Below are positions 7,482 through 15,248 of a stretch of DNA of 31,651 nucleotides, piece after piece (position 1 is the first letter of the stretch; each line of letters begins with the position of its first letter). The position numbers and the translations under genes are program-made. The DNA comes from Pseudomonadota bacterium (lineage in GTDB: Bacteria; Pseudomonadota; Alphaproteobacteria; Rhizobiales; Beijerinckiaceae). The stretch spans positions 1-31,651 of the forward strand of contig JAEWKP010000233.1 of assembly GCA_023393655.1 (NCBI GenBank), written 5' to 3'. Under the pieces are notes generated by a model, which saw only the letters and a program-made list of their open reading frames with translations, did not search any database and had not been told where the DNA came from.

Positions 7482-7578
7482 CCCTGCGCTCTTCCGCGCG
7501 CTCAGCGCAAGCTTGCAGATTTTAGACTTTCGCCCATCCCATTCTGCAGCATTCGGCCCTGCGGCGCAGCGTCACCCC

Positions 7579-8343
7579 ATGTCCCTCGACTTCGCCTTCT
7601 TCGCCGCCATGGTCCCGGCCGTCATCCTGATGGGATTGTCGAAGGGCGGCTTCTCGGGTCTCGGCCTGCTCTCGCTGCCGCTGATGGCACTGGTCGTCTC
7701 CCCGGTGACGGCAGCCGCGATCATGCTGCCGCTCCTGATCGCGCAGGATGTCGTCACCGTCTGGTCCTATCGCCGCGAATTCGACCGCCGCAACCTCGCG
7801 ACGCTGGCGCCGGGCGCGCTTCTGGGCATTCTCGCCGGCTACCTGCTGGCGGCGAAGGTTTCGGATGCGGCGGTCGGCCTCGCCGTGGGCGTGATCTCGA
7901 TCGGCTTCGCGCTGCGTCGCATGCTCGGCGACGGCAAGCGGGCGCCGGTAGTGAAGCGGGCGAGCTGGGGGCCGGGCAGCTTCTGGGGCCTCCTCTGCGG
8001 CTTCACCAGCATGATCGCCCATGCCGGGGGCCCGCCCTTCCAGATCTACGTCATGCCGCAGAAATTGCCGCCGGCCGTCTTCGTCGGCACCGGCGCGATC
8101 TTCTTCGCTGCGATGAACCTCGTGAAGCTCATCCCCTACATCGCGCTCGGCCAGTTCAGTCTGCAGAACCTCACCGCCTCGGCGGCGCTGTTGCCGGTCG
8201 CGGTCGCGGCGACCTTCGCCGGCGTCTGGCTGGTGCGGCGGGTGCCGGCTGAACGCTTCTACGGGATCATCTACTGGCTCCTGCTGCTTGTCGGCTGCAA
8301 GCTCGTCTTCGACGGTCTGCGCGGCCTGCATCTTCTCGGCTGA
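7579..8343 (+). CDS. TauE/SafE family sulfite/anion exporter permease
   Basis: A 254-residue integral membrane protein with about seven to eight hydrophobic segments. The opening MVPAVILMGLSKGGFSGLGLLSLPLMAL and the second half-repeat WGLLCGFTSMIAHAGGPPFQIYVMP are the two signature regions of the TauE/SafE family. Members move sulfite, sulfoacetate or other anions across the inner membrane; the substrate here is unknown. I start it at the ATG at 7579; the frame is open to 7513 but the extra residues are not membrane-like. It is divergent from prpE and 98 bases upstream of an acyl-CoA ligase. Confidence 0.85.
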   Translation: MSLDFAFFAAMVPAVILMGLSKGGFSGLGLLSLPLMALVVSPVTAAAIMLPLLIAQDVVTVWSYRREFDRRNLATLAPGALLGILAGYLLAAKVSDAAVGLAVGVISIGFALRRMLGDGKRAPVVKRASWGPGSFWGLLCGFTSMIAHAGGPPFQIYVMPQKLPPAVFVGTGAIFFAAMNLVKLIPYIALGQFSLQNLTASAALLPVAVAATFAGVWLVRRVPAERFYGIIYWLLLLVGCKLVFDGLRGLHLLG

Positions 8344-8441
8344 GCCGCATCCGCGCGATTGCGCCGCATCGGAAAAAGGGATGGATTACCTGGGAGCGCG
8401 CCAGCCGCTAAGGCTTCCTGCGCTTGCGAGGAAGGCTCCCG

Positions 8442-10070
8442 ATGACCCGTTCGGCCTATGATACCGATCTCGACCGCAACCCGGCGAATTACCAGCCGCT
8501 GACGCCACTCGCTTTCCTCGAGCGCGCGGCATCGGTCTTTCCGGACCGCACCGCGATCATCCACGGCCCGCTGCGCCGCTCCTATGCCGAGTTCTACGCC
8601 CGCTCGCGCCGCCTCGCCTCGGCGCTGGCCAAGCATGGCATCGGCAAGAACGACACGGTGGCGGCCATGCTGCCGAACACGCCGGCCATGCTCGAATGCC
8701 ATAACGGGGTGCCGATGGCCGGCGCCGTCCTGAACACACTGAACACCCGGCTCGACGCCGCGATCATCGCCTTCTCGCTCGACCATGGCGGGGCGAAGGT
8801 GCTGATCACCGATCGGGAATTCTCGAAGACGATCAAGGAAGCCCTTGCTCTCTGCAAGGCGAAGCCGATCGTCATCGACTATGACGACCCCGTCTATGAC
8901 GGTCCCGGCGAGCGGCTGGGCGAGATCGAATACGAGGGGCTCGTCGCCTCCGGCGATCCGGACTTCGACTGGCCGATGCCGGGAGACGAGTGGGACGCCA
9001 TCGCGTTGAACTACACCTCCGGCACCACCGGCGATCCCAAGGGCGTGGTCTACCACCATCGCGGCGCCAACCTGCTCGCGACCTCCAACGTGATCACCGG
9101 CAACATGGGCCGGCACCCGGTCTATCTCTGGACCCTGCCGATGTTCCACTGCAACGGCTGGTGCTTCCCCTGGACGATCTCGATCGTCGCCGGGACCCAT
9201 GTCTGCCTGCGCCAGGTCCGCGCCAAGGCGATGTACGATGCGCTCGCCGATCATAGCGTGACCCATCTCTGCGGTGCGCCGATCGTGATGTCGGCTTTGC
9301 TCAACGCCACGCCCGAGGAGCGCCGCGACTTCCCGCAGACGGTCTCCTTCTTCACCGCCGCCGCGCCCCCGCCCGAGGCCGTGCTCGCCGGCATGAAGCA
9401 GGCCGGCTTCGAGGTGACGCATCTCTACGGACTGACCGAGTGCTACGGCCCCTCCGTCGTCAACGACTGGAACGACGACTGGAACGCGCTCTCTCCGGCA
9501 GAGCAGGCCGCCAAGAAAGCCCGCCAGGGCGTGCGCTACCCGGCGCTGGAAGGGCTCGACGTGCTCGATCCCGAGACGATGCAGCCGGTCCCGCGCGACG
9601 GCCGGACCCTTGGCGAGGTCGTGATGCGCGGCAATGTCGTGATGAAGGGCTATCTCGGCAACCGGAAGGCGACAGAAGCTGCCTTTGCCGGCGGCTGGTT
9701 CCACACCGGCGATCTCGGCGTGCGCTACCCCGACGGCTACATCCAGCTCAAGGACCGCTCGAAGGACATCATCATTTCCGGCGGCGAGAACATCTCCTCG
9801 ATCGAGGTCGAGGACGCGCTCTACAAGCATCCGGCCGTTCAGGCGGCAGCGGTTGTCGCCCGCCCCGACGAGAAATGGGGCGAGAGCCCTTGCGCCTTCA
9901 TCGAACTGAAGCCGGGCAAGACCGCAACCGAGGCCGAGATCATCGCCTGGTGCCGCGAGCATCTCGCGTCGTTCAAATGCCCGCGCACGATCGTCTTCGC
10001 CGAGGTGCCGAAGACCTCGACCGGCAAGATCCAGAAATTCCGTCTGCGCGAGATGGCGCGGGCACTGTAG
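8442..10070 (+). CDS. AMP-forming acyl-CoA ligase, DmdB-like
   Basis: A 542-residue fatty-acid-CoA-ligase-type enzyme that would form an acyl-AMP and then an acyl-CoA. The P-loop YTSGTTGDPKG is at 191-201, LYGLTECYGPS is the A5 motif, GWFHTGDLG and KDRSKDIIISGGENIS mark the hinge, and the catalytic Lys is Lys529 in KTSTGK. NTRLDAAIIAFSLDHGGAKVL and the overall pattern resemble 3-methylmercaptopropionyl-CoA ligase (DmdB) and related medium-chain ligases. The substrate is uncertain, because the family is broad. The ATG at 8442 follows GAGGAAGG; a TTG at 8424 is an alternative. A palindromic element follows the gene. Confidence 0.85.
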   Translation: MTRSAYDTDLDRNPANYQPLTPLAFLERAASVFPDRTAIIHGPLRRSYAEFYARSRRLASALAKHGIGKNDTVAAMLPNTPAMLECHNGVPMAGAVLNTLNTRLDAAIIAFSLDHGGAKVLITDREFSKTIKEALALCKAKPIVIDYDDPVYDGPGERLGEIEYEGLVASGDPDFDWPMPGDEWDAIALNYTSGTTGDPKGVVYHHRGANLLATSNVITGNMGRHPVYLWTLPMFHCNGWCFPWTISIVAGTHVCLRQVRAKAMYDALADHSVTHLCGAPIVMSALLNATPEERRDFPQTVSFFTAAAPPPEAVLAGMKQAGFEVTHLYGLTECYGPSVVNDWNDDWNALSPAEQAAKKARQGVRYPALEGLDVLDPETMQPVPRDGRTLGEVVMRGNVVMKGYLGNRKATEAAFAGGWFHTGDLGVRYPDGYIQLKDRSKDIIISGGENISSIEVEDALYKHPAVQAAAVVARPDEKWGESPCAFIELKPGKTATEAEIIAWCREHLASFKCPRTIVFAEVPKTSTGKIQKFRLREMARAL

Positions 10071-10094
10071 GCCAGCCGGCCCGGCCACGGCGTC

Positions 10095-10187
10095 CGTCAT
10101 GCTCGCCCTTGTGGCGAGCATCCACGTCTTGAACACGTCCCTCGCCGAGCGAAGACGTGGATGGTCGGGACAGGCCCGACCATAACG
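10095..10187. repeat. Intergenic cloverleaf-like palindromic element B
   Basis: Three perfect arms stand side by side: ATGCTCGCC/GGCGAGCAT (10099-10107, 10113-10121), ATCCACGTCTT/AAGACGTGGAT (10120-10130, 10152-10162) and ATGGTCGGG/CCCGACCAT (10161-10169, 10175-10183). CGTCAT and ATAACG could close them with one mismatch. It lies between two convergent genes. The layout and junction bases match element A (1320-1415), but the arms differ. Confidence 0.65.
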
Positions 10188-10209
10188 TGGAGCGTAGCGA
10201 GCCCCGCTC

Positions 10210-10716
10210 TCAGGCCCCGGCGCGGTCCAGCCGCCCGTTCGGCGTGAAGCGGTCGACGGCTTCCGGCAGGACCTGCGACAGCCGCTCCAGCAACTCGTCG
10301 CGCGACAGTCCCGTCCGGGTCGCGATCGCGTCGATCACCTGCGGGCCGAGCGCCTGTTCGAGATCATTGGGTGCGACCTGCTGGTTGGGTCCGTGCTGCA
10401 CCCAGGAATCGACTTTCTCGCTCTGTCCCGCCTGCTTGAAGCGGTCGGCCAGTTCGCCGAGCCCGCCATTCAGCATGCCGCCGACACCGCCGGCCCCGAG
10501 CAATCCGCCGAGACCACCGAGAAGCCCGCCGCCATCGCCCTGCGGCGCGGCACCGACCTGGCCCGGCTGCGGCACCGGCGCCTCGCCCGGTTCAGGCTGG
10601 CCGCGCCCGCCCAGCCATTCCGAGATCTTGTCGCGGTTCTGGTAGCCGGCGACGGCGAGGAGACCCAGAAGGGCGGTCAGGGACGGGAATCCGCTGCTGC
10701 TGTTGTCGTCACTCAC
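10210..10716 (-). CDS. YidB-like protein (DUF937)
   Basis: A 168-residue protein of the YidB/DUF937 family, whose function is unknown. An N-terminal helix (LTALLGLLAVAGYQNRDKISEWLGG) is followed by a Pro/Gly/Gln-rich linker, then a Gly-rich stretch (GGLLGGLGGLLGAGG) and the conserved end: FKQAGQSEKVDSWV, GPNQQVAPNDLEQALG and GLSRDELLERLSQVLPEAVDRFTPNGRL. I start it at the GTG at 10716, because ATGGAG lies 8 bases upstream; a GTG at 10725 is the alternative. It sits downstream of the GlsB-like gene on the same strand, with a hairpin between them. Confidence 0.8.
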   Translation of the reverse strand: MSDDNSSSGFPSLTALLGLLAVAGYQNRDKISEWLGGRGQPEPGEAPVPQPGQVGAAPQGDGGGLLGGLGGLLGAGGVGGMLNGGLGELADRFKQAGQSEKVDSWVQHGPNQQVAPNDLEQALGPQVIDAIATRTGLSRDELLERLSQVLPEAVDRFTPNGRLDRAGA

Positions 10717-10736
10717 GGCAATCACTCCATATGGGA

Positions 10737-10775
10737 GAAAATATCGGCTCGAGGTCGCATCGCGACAGAGCCGAT
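10737..10775 (-). terminator. Possible terminator after the GlsB-like gene
   Basis: On the minus strand, ATCGGCT (10775-10769) pairs with AGCCGAT (10749-10743), with an inner GTCGC/GCGAC, and is followed by ATTTTCT. It may reduce read-through from the GlsB-like gene into the YidB-like gene. Confidence 0.45.
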
Positions 10776-10791
10776 GCGGGAATGGGCGGGT

Positions 10792-11052
10792 TCAGACAGC
10801 GCGATTGCGGCTGCTGATCATCCCCCAGACGGCCAGGACGATGATGGCACCGACGACGGCGCCGATCAGCCCGGCTCCCTCGCCTGGCGCGTACCAGCCG
10901 AGCGACTGGCCGAGCCAGGTCGCGACGAAGGCCCCGATAATGCCGAGGATCGTCGTCAGGATGAAGCCGGCCGGCTCGTTCGAGCCCGGCATGACGAACT
11001 TGGCGACGACGCCGGCAATGAAACCGATGATGATGGTCCAGATGATGCCCAT
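10792..11052 (-). CDS. GlsB/YeaQ/YmgE family membrane protein
   Basis: An 86-residue membrane protein with three hydrophobic segments: MGIIWTIIIGFIAGVVAKFV, FILTTILGIIGAFVATWLG and GLIGAVVGAIIVLAVWGMI. The GFIAGxVAKxxMPG motif and length are typical of the transglycosylase-associated (GlsB/YeaQ/YmgE) family, often induced by stress. The molecular function is not established. The ATG at 11052 follows GGGAGA with 5 bases between. The frame is open to 11217, but that part is not family-like. Confidence 0.88.
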   Translation of the reverse strand: MGIIWTIIIGFIAGVVAKFVMPGSNEPAGFILTTILGIIGAFVATWLGQSLGWYAPGEGAGLIGAVVGAIIVLAVWGMISSRNRAV

Positions 11053-11218
11053 GACAGTCTCCCCCGCGCGAGGCGCGCCCGGCCTCAACTGGCCATCGCG
11101 CCAGATGTTCCCGTCAGCTTGCATCACCCCGAAACGGGCCATGCGGTTTTCGGGACATGCTGAAGGAGCTTCGAAGTCCATTGTGTCATTCCGTTGACGG
11201 CTCTTGGAGCCGCCCACG

Positions 11219-11242
11219 AAAAACCGGCCCTTTCGGGCCGGT
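11219..11242 (-). terminator. Intrinsic terminator of the minus-strand DUF465 gene
   Basis: The stem ACCGGCCC/GGGCCGGT (11223-11230, 11235-11242) with a TTTC loop is followed, on the minus strand, by a run of T (11222-11219). It is 46 bases past the stop codon of the DUF465 gene. Confidence 0.8.
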
Positions 11243-11288
11243 CCATCCGCATCTGTATAGCACGCAACGGGCCTGGCGGCCCGAAGGC

Positions 11289-11477
11289 TCAGTGCAAGGT
11301 TCGCTCCGGCATGGTCATCCGTACGCGTTCGATCTCATCCTTCAGTTGCAATTTCTTCCGCTTCAGCTCTGCGAGGCTGAGGTCACTCGAAGACGGGCTC
11401 GCCACAGCCTGGGAGATGGCGTCCTCGAGTTGACGGTGCTTGCGCTCGAGTTCCGCAAGACGGGTCTGCAACGACAT
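11289..11477 (-). CDS. DUF465 family small protein
   Basis: A 62-residue, helical, highly charged protein of the DUF465 (YdcH) family. MSLQTRLAELERKHRQLEDAI and the conserved LAELKRKKLQLKDEIERV define it. The whole chain is likely one helical hairpin. Function unknown. A very strong ribosome-binding site AGGAGG lies 6 bases before the ATG at 11477, which rules out the longer frame to 11672. A second DUF465 gene is divergent 223 bases away. Confidence 0.85.
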   Translation of the reverse strand: MSLQTRLAELERKHRQLEDAISQAVASPSSSDLSLAELKRKKLQLKDEIERVRMTMPERTLH

Positions 11478-11700
11478 CTGGATCCTCCTGATGAGCGGTT
11501 GACTTAACCAATCTGGCATAGAGCCGGCTTCACGTCTTCCCCGCGCCGTCACACGGCATTCATGAGATTCTGTGATCGTGACCGGTCCGTTTCCGGAAAG
11601 CCGTGAATAGATGGCTTCCCTAGCCTTCAGCCGCCCCGCCCGCACTTGCAGGACTCCGGGCGGCACGCGCATAGTCGCCCCCGATCAAGGCGATGATGAG

Positions 11701-11925
11701 ATGCCCATGGGATTCGAGCTCAGCCCGGAAGAGGTCGAGACCTTCACCTCCGAACTCGCGCGGCTGCGCGAGGAGCACCGCGATCTCGACAGCGCCATCG
11801 ATGCGCTGGAGCGCGTCGGCTCGATCAATCAGGTCCAGGTCCAGCGCCTGAAGAAGCGCAAGCTCTACCTCAAGGACCGCATTTCCCAGATCGAGGACGC
11901 GCTGACGCCCGACATCATTGCCTGA
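11701..11925 (+). CDS. DUF465 family small protein, second copy
   Basis: A 74-residue helical protein with the DUF465 pattern LREEHRDLDSAIDALERV and VQRLKKRKLYLKDRISQIEDAL. It shares the LKxxKLxLKDxI core with the divergent gene at 11289-11477 but is otherwise well diverged, with an extra N-terminal segment (GFELSPEEVETFTSEL). Function unknown. The start could be 11701 or the ATG at 11707; the ribosome-binding site (AAGGCG) is weak for both. Confidence 0.8.
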   Translation: MPMGFELSPEEVETFTSELARLREEHRDLDSAIDALERVGSINQVQVQRLKKRKLYLKDRISQIEDALTPDIIA

Positions 11926-11961
11926 AGCCGCCCTTTCCGGCTGCCTTACGCCGATTCGCCC

Positions 11962-11990
11962 TTGCTTACCCCGCATCGACCGGTCTAGAT
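11962..11990 (+). promoter_or_regulatory. Candidate promoter for purEK
   Basis: TTGCTT (11962-11967), a 17-base spacer and CTAGAT (11985-11990), 34 bases before the purE start codon. CTA-type -10 boxes are common in this group. Read by eye. Confidence 0.35.
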
Positions 11991-12024
11991 CGCGCGCTTC
12001 CGGAGCCGAGCCCGAGCGCATTCC

Positions 12025-12525
12025 ATGGCAGCCAGCAGCCCCCCCGTCGCCATCATCATGGGCAGCCAGTCCGACTGGGCGACGATGCGTCATGCGGCAG
12101 AGGCGCTCGAAGTGCTCGCCATCCCCTATGACGCCCGCATCGTCTCGGCCCACCGCACGCCGGAGCGGCTCTTCGACTTCGCCAGGGGCGCGAAGGCCGA
12201 GGGCTTCAAGGTGGTCATCGCCGGTGCCGGCGGTGCCGCGCATCTGCCGGGCATGACGGCATCGCTGACGCCGCTGCCGGTTTTCGGCGTGCCCGTCGAA
12301 TCCAAGGCCCTGTCGGGCCAGGACAGCCTGCTCTCGATCGTCCAGATGCCGGCAGGCATCCCGGTCGGGACGTTGGCCATCGGCCGCGCCGGCGCCGTCA
12401 ACGCCGCCCTCCTTGCCGCAGCCGTGCTGGCCCTTTCCGATCAGGCGCTCGCCGAACGCCTCGATGCCTACCGAGCCCGCCAGAGCGCCGGCATCGCCGA
12501 GCGCCCCAGCCGGGACGACGCATGA
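12025..12525 (+). CDS. purE: N5-carboxyaminoimidazole ribonucleotide mutase
   Basis: A 166-residue class I PurE, which converts N5-CAIR to CAIR in de novo purine synthesis. The active-site motifs are all present: MGSQSDWATM near residue 12, SAHRTPERLFDF near 41 and AGAGGAAHLPGM near 66, followed by VPVESKALSGQDSLLSIVQMPAGIPVGTLAIG. The length is normal for the bacterial octameric enzyme. Its stop codon overlaps the purK start by four bases (ATGA), so the two are translationally coupled. Confidence 0.96.
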   Translation: MAASSPPVAIIMGSQSDWATMRHAAEALEVLAIPYDARIVSAHRTPERLFDFARGAKAEGFKVVIAGAGGAAHLPGMTASLTPLPVFGVPVESKALSGQDSLLSIVQMPAGIPVGTLAIGRAGAVNAALLAAAVLALSDQALAERLDAYRARQSAGIAERPSRDDA

Positions 12526-13628
12526 ATCCTCCCGTCCCCACCGGCCTCGCGCCTGGCGCCATGCTCGGCATCCTCGGCGGCGGCCAGCTCGCCCGGATGA
12601 TGGCGCTCGCCGCCGCCGATCTCGGCATCCGCTGCCATATCTTTGCACCCGAGACCGACAGCCCGGCCTTCGACGTGGCGGCGCGCCACACCGTCGCGGA
12701 CTATGAGGATCAGGAGGCGCTCGCCCGTTTCTCCGATGCCGTCGATGTCGTCACCTACGATTTTGAGAACGTCCCGGCCGCGACGGCGGCCTTCCTCGCC
12801 GCGCGCGTGCCGCTCCACCCTGGCGCGCGGGCGCTTGCGGTGACCCAGGACCGACTCAGCGAGAAGCGCTTCGTCTCCGGGCTCGGCCTGGCCGTCGCGC
12901 CGTTCCGGGCCGTCGATACGCTGGCCGATCTCGAAACCGCGGCCGCCGAGCTCGGCCGCCCCTCGGTCCTGAAGACCCGCCGCTTCGGCTATGACGGCAA
13001 GGGCCAGGTCAAGATCGCTCCGGGCAGCGACCTCGCCCAGGCTCATGAGGCGATCGGGCGCTTTCCGGCGATCCTCGAAGGCTTCGTCTCCTTCGTGCGC
13101 GAGGTCTCGGTCATCGCCGCGCGCGGGCTCGACGGCTCCTTCGCCGCTTTCGACGTCTGCGAGAACGAGCATCGCGACCACATTCTCGCCTATACGCGCG
13201 TCCCGGCGAAGCTTTCGGAAGCTGCCGCGCTGCAGGCGATCGAAGCCGCCCGCCGCATCGGCGAGGCGCTCGGCTATGTCGGCGTCTTCGCCGTGGAGCT
13301 GTTCGTGCTCGAGGCCGAAGGCGGCCTCGGCGAGCGCGTCGTGGTCAACGAGATCGCCCCGCGCGTCCATAATTCCGGGCATTGGACCAGCGAGGGCGCC
13401 CAGACCTCGCAGTTCCACCAGCATGTCCGCGCCGTCTGCGGGTTCCCGCTCGGCGCGACCACCCGGCGCGGTCGCGTCGAGATGGAAAATCTGATCGGTG
13501 CGAGCGCGCTGCGCTGGCGCGAACTGCTGGCCGAGCCCGGCGCGCATCTGCATCTCTACGGCAAGCGCGACGCCCGTCCGGGCCGCAAGATGGGCCATGT
13601 CACACGGGTCACGGACGAGTGCGCCTGA
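12522..13628 (+). CDS. purK: N5-carboxyaminoimidazole ribonucleotide synthase
   Basis: A 368-residue ATP-grasp enzyme. It makes N5-CAIR from AIR, ATP and bicarbonate, feeding PurE. The N-terminal LGILGGGQLARMMALAAADLG is the PurK nucleotide-fold signature. VTYDFENVPA, LKTRRFGYDGKGQ, EGFVSFVREVSVI and NEIAPRVHNSGHWT are the ATP-grasp and active-site motifs. It starts at the ATG overlapping the purE stop. The gene is intact and of normal length. rpsU follows after 170 bases with its own promoter. Confidence 0.96.
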   Translation: MNPPVPTGLAPGAMLGILGGGQLARMMALAAADLGIRCHIFAPETDSPAFDVAARHTVADYEDQEALARFSDAVDVVTYDFENVPAATAAFLAARVPLHPGARALAVTQDRLSEKRFVSGLGLAVAPFRAVDTLADLETAAAELGRPSVLKTRRFGYDGKGQVKIAPGSDLAQAHEAIGRFPAILEGFVSFVREVSVIAARGLDGSFAAFDVCENEHRDHILAYTRVPAKLSEAAALQAIEAARRIGEALGYVGVFAVELFVLEAEGGLGERVVVNEIAPRVHNSGHWTSEGAQTSQFHQHVRAVCGFPLGATTRRGRVEMENLIGASALRWRELLAEPGAHLHLYGKRDARPGRKMGHVTRVTDECA

Positions 13629-13690
13629 GCGCCCGGCCAAAGCCGATTCCCGAACGGCATCCGGCCCCGCATTTTCAGGGGATAGTGGCG

Positions 13691-13719
13691 TGGACAGCCG
13701 AATTGAATTCTGCTATCGG
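13691..13719 (+). promoter_or_regulatory. Candidate promoter for rpsU
   Basis: TGGACA (13691-13696), exactly 17 bases, then TATCGG (13714-13719). The predicted start is about 75 bases before the rpsU start codon. Confidence 0.45.
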
Positions 13720-13798
13720 CACCCATCTTCGCGCGGTGGGCTCTGCCTTACCGCCGGCCTCCATTCTTGGATCAACCCGTTAAGGACGGACGTTTCAC

Positions 13799-14032
13799 GT
13801 GCAGGTTCTCGTTCGCGACAACAATGTCGATCAGGCGCTCCGCGCCCTCAAGAAGAAGATGCAGCGCGAGGGCATCTTCCGTGAGATGAAGCTTCGTGGT
13901 CACTACGAGAAGCCTTCCGAGAAGCGCGCTCGCGAAGAGGCCGAGGCCGTGCGCCGCGCCCGCAAGCTCCAGCGCAAGAAGCTCCAGCGCGAAGGCCTCC
14001 TGCCCGCGCCGGCGAAGCCCAAGCGCCCCTGA
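13799..14032 (+). CDS. rpsU: 30S ribosomal protein S21
   Basis: A 77-residue S21. MQVLVRDNNVDQALRALKKKMQREG, FREMKLRGHYEKPSEKRAREEAEAVRRARKL and a basic Lys/Pro-rich end are diagnostic, and the extended C-terminus is usual in alphaproteobacteria. It starts at a GTG, with AAGGACGG about 8 bases upstream; no in-frame ATG fits. S21 binds the 30S platform near the anti-Shine-Dalgarno end of 16S rRNA. Confidence 0.95.
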   Translation: MQVLVRDNNVDQALRALKKKMQREGIFREMKLRGHYEKPSEKRAREEAEAVRRARKLQRKKLQREGLLPAPAKPKRP

Positions 14033-14375
14033 GCCCCTCCGGTCGCCCCCAGCGGGGCTGCCATGACAGGGCCGATAGCGATTTGCGCCTGGAGCTCGCT
14101 CCGGGCGCGTTGTCATTTGAGCGGCGTTAACCAAGTTTTGGCGGATTTCGGGCGTCTTCTCCGAGAGAGCGCTGCCGGTGAGGGAGCGCAACCACGCCGC
14201 GACGGCTTGCATCGGACCGGAAAGTGAGATCCGCTTTTCGAAGAAATCTGGTGCTGGAACAATGAGCCGGTTCGTCACTTTGCGCCCGGCTGGACGCGTG
14301 GCGATCCGGAAGCCGGGCATCCTCCGGAACGAGGGCATCGCGGCAAGCGAAGCACGAAAACCGATGAGGCAGAGC
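14033..14375. other. Intergenic region without a recognised gene
   Basis: The frame of the downstream lipoprotein is open back to 14178, but its extra residues do not look like a signal peptide or a known domain. A hairpin AGCCCC/GGGGCT just after rpsU has no T run. TTGTCA (14110-14115) could be a -35 box but has no convincing -10. GTTAACCAA at 14126-14134 resembles a CtrA half site. Nothing firm is seen. Confidence 0.4.
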
Positions 14376-15227
14376 ATGATCCGAGGCAATTACTGGTTGG
14401 CCGCAGCCGGCATGGCGCTGGCCCTGGCGGGTTGCGACACCGTCTCCAATCTCGGTTCACAGCCCGCCGTCGCCGAGCTCGACACGCGCGACGCCGCCGA
14501 TGCCAGCGTCAATATCGGCTCGCTGAGCGAGGTCATCTCGCGCAACCCGAACGACCCCGGCGCCTATAACACCCGCGGCGCGGCCTATGCCCGCGTCGGC
14601 CGCTTCTCGGATGCGATCTCGGACTTCACCAAGGCGGTTCAGATCGATCCGACCCTCGCCTCCGCCTATACGAATCGCGGTCTCGCGCTGCGCCAGAGCG
14701 GCCGCTCCGATTCGGCGCTCGCCGATTTCAACCGCGCCACCACCGCCAATGCGAATTACGCTCCGGCCTATATCGCCCGCGCCAACCTGCTGCGCGCGCA
14801 AGGCAACAGCCAGCAGGCGCTGGCCGATCTCAACATCGCGATCCGGCTCAATCCCGAATCGGCGGAAGCTTTCCATGCCCGCGGCCTCGTCTATCAGAAG
14901 GAAGGCCAGCACCAGCATGCCGTCACCGATTTCGACTCGGTGATCGACCGCAATCCCTACACCGCGCCGCCCTATATCGCGCGCGGCCAGAGCCTGAACG
15001 CGCTCGGCAAATACGATTCCGCGCTGGAGGATTTCACGGCCGCCCTCAACGTCGACAACCGCAATGCCAATGCCTGGGCCGGCCGCGGCTTCGCCTTCGA
15101 GAAGCTCGGCAAGAAAGCCGAAGCCTCCGAAGCCTATCAGCGCGCGCTTTCCATCGACGGCAACAATGCCCAGGCCCGCTCGGGCTCCTCGCGCCTCGGC
15201 AGCGGCGGCGGCCTCTTCCGGAGCTGA
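14376..15227 (+). CDS. TPR-repeat lipoprotein
   Basis: A 283-residue protein with a lipoprotein signal peptide: the hydrophobic core LAAAGMALALA ends in the lipobox LAGC, with the lipidated Cys at residue 20. The mature part is at least five or six tetratricopeptide repeats of about 34 residues (for example PGAYNTRGAAYARVGRFSDA, ASAYTNRGLALRQSGRSDSA and NAWAGRGFAFEKLGKKAEA), ending in a Gly/Ser-rich tail. TPRs bind other proteins; NlpI is an analogous envelope lipoprotein. I chose the ATG at 14376 for its GAGG at 6 bases; the ATG at 14364 is also possible. The partner is unknown. Confidence 0.82.
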   Translation: MIRGNYWLAAAGMALALAGCDTVSNLGSQPAVAELDTRDAADASVNIGSLSEVISRNPNDPGAYNTRGAAYARVGRFSDAISDFTKAVQIDPTLASAYTNRGLALRQSGRSDSALADFNRATTANANYAPAYIARANLLRAQGNSQQALADLNIAIRLNPESAEAFHARGLVYQKEGQHQHAVTDFDSVIDRNPYTAPPYIARGQSLNALGKYDSALEDFTAALNVDNRNANAWAGRGFAFEKLGKKAEASEAYQRALSIDGNNAQARSGSSRLGSGGGLFRS

Positions 15228-15248
15228 CGGAGCATCGGACGCGCGCAA

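Noticed and set aside
5805..8252. Very long (815-residue) plus-strand frame
   Set aside because: It is antisense to prpE and then passes in the wrong frame through the TauE/SafE gene; His/Arg-rich mirror of GC-rich codon use.
8271..10136. 621-residue minus-strand frame
   Set aside because: Antisense of the acyl-CoA ligase, which has full motifs on the plus strand.
14034..14072. Terminator after rpsU
   Set aside because: The AGCCCC/GGGGCT stem has a long loop and no T run, so it was not called.
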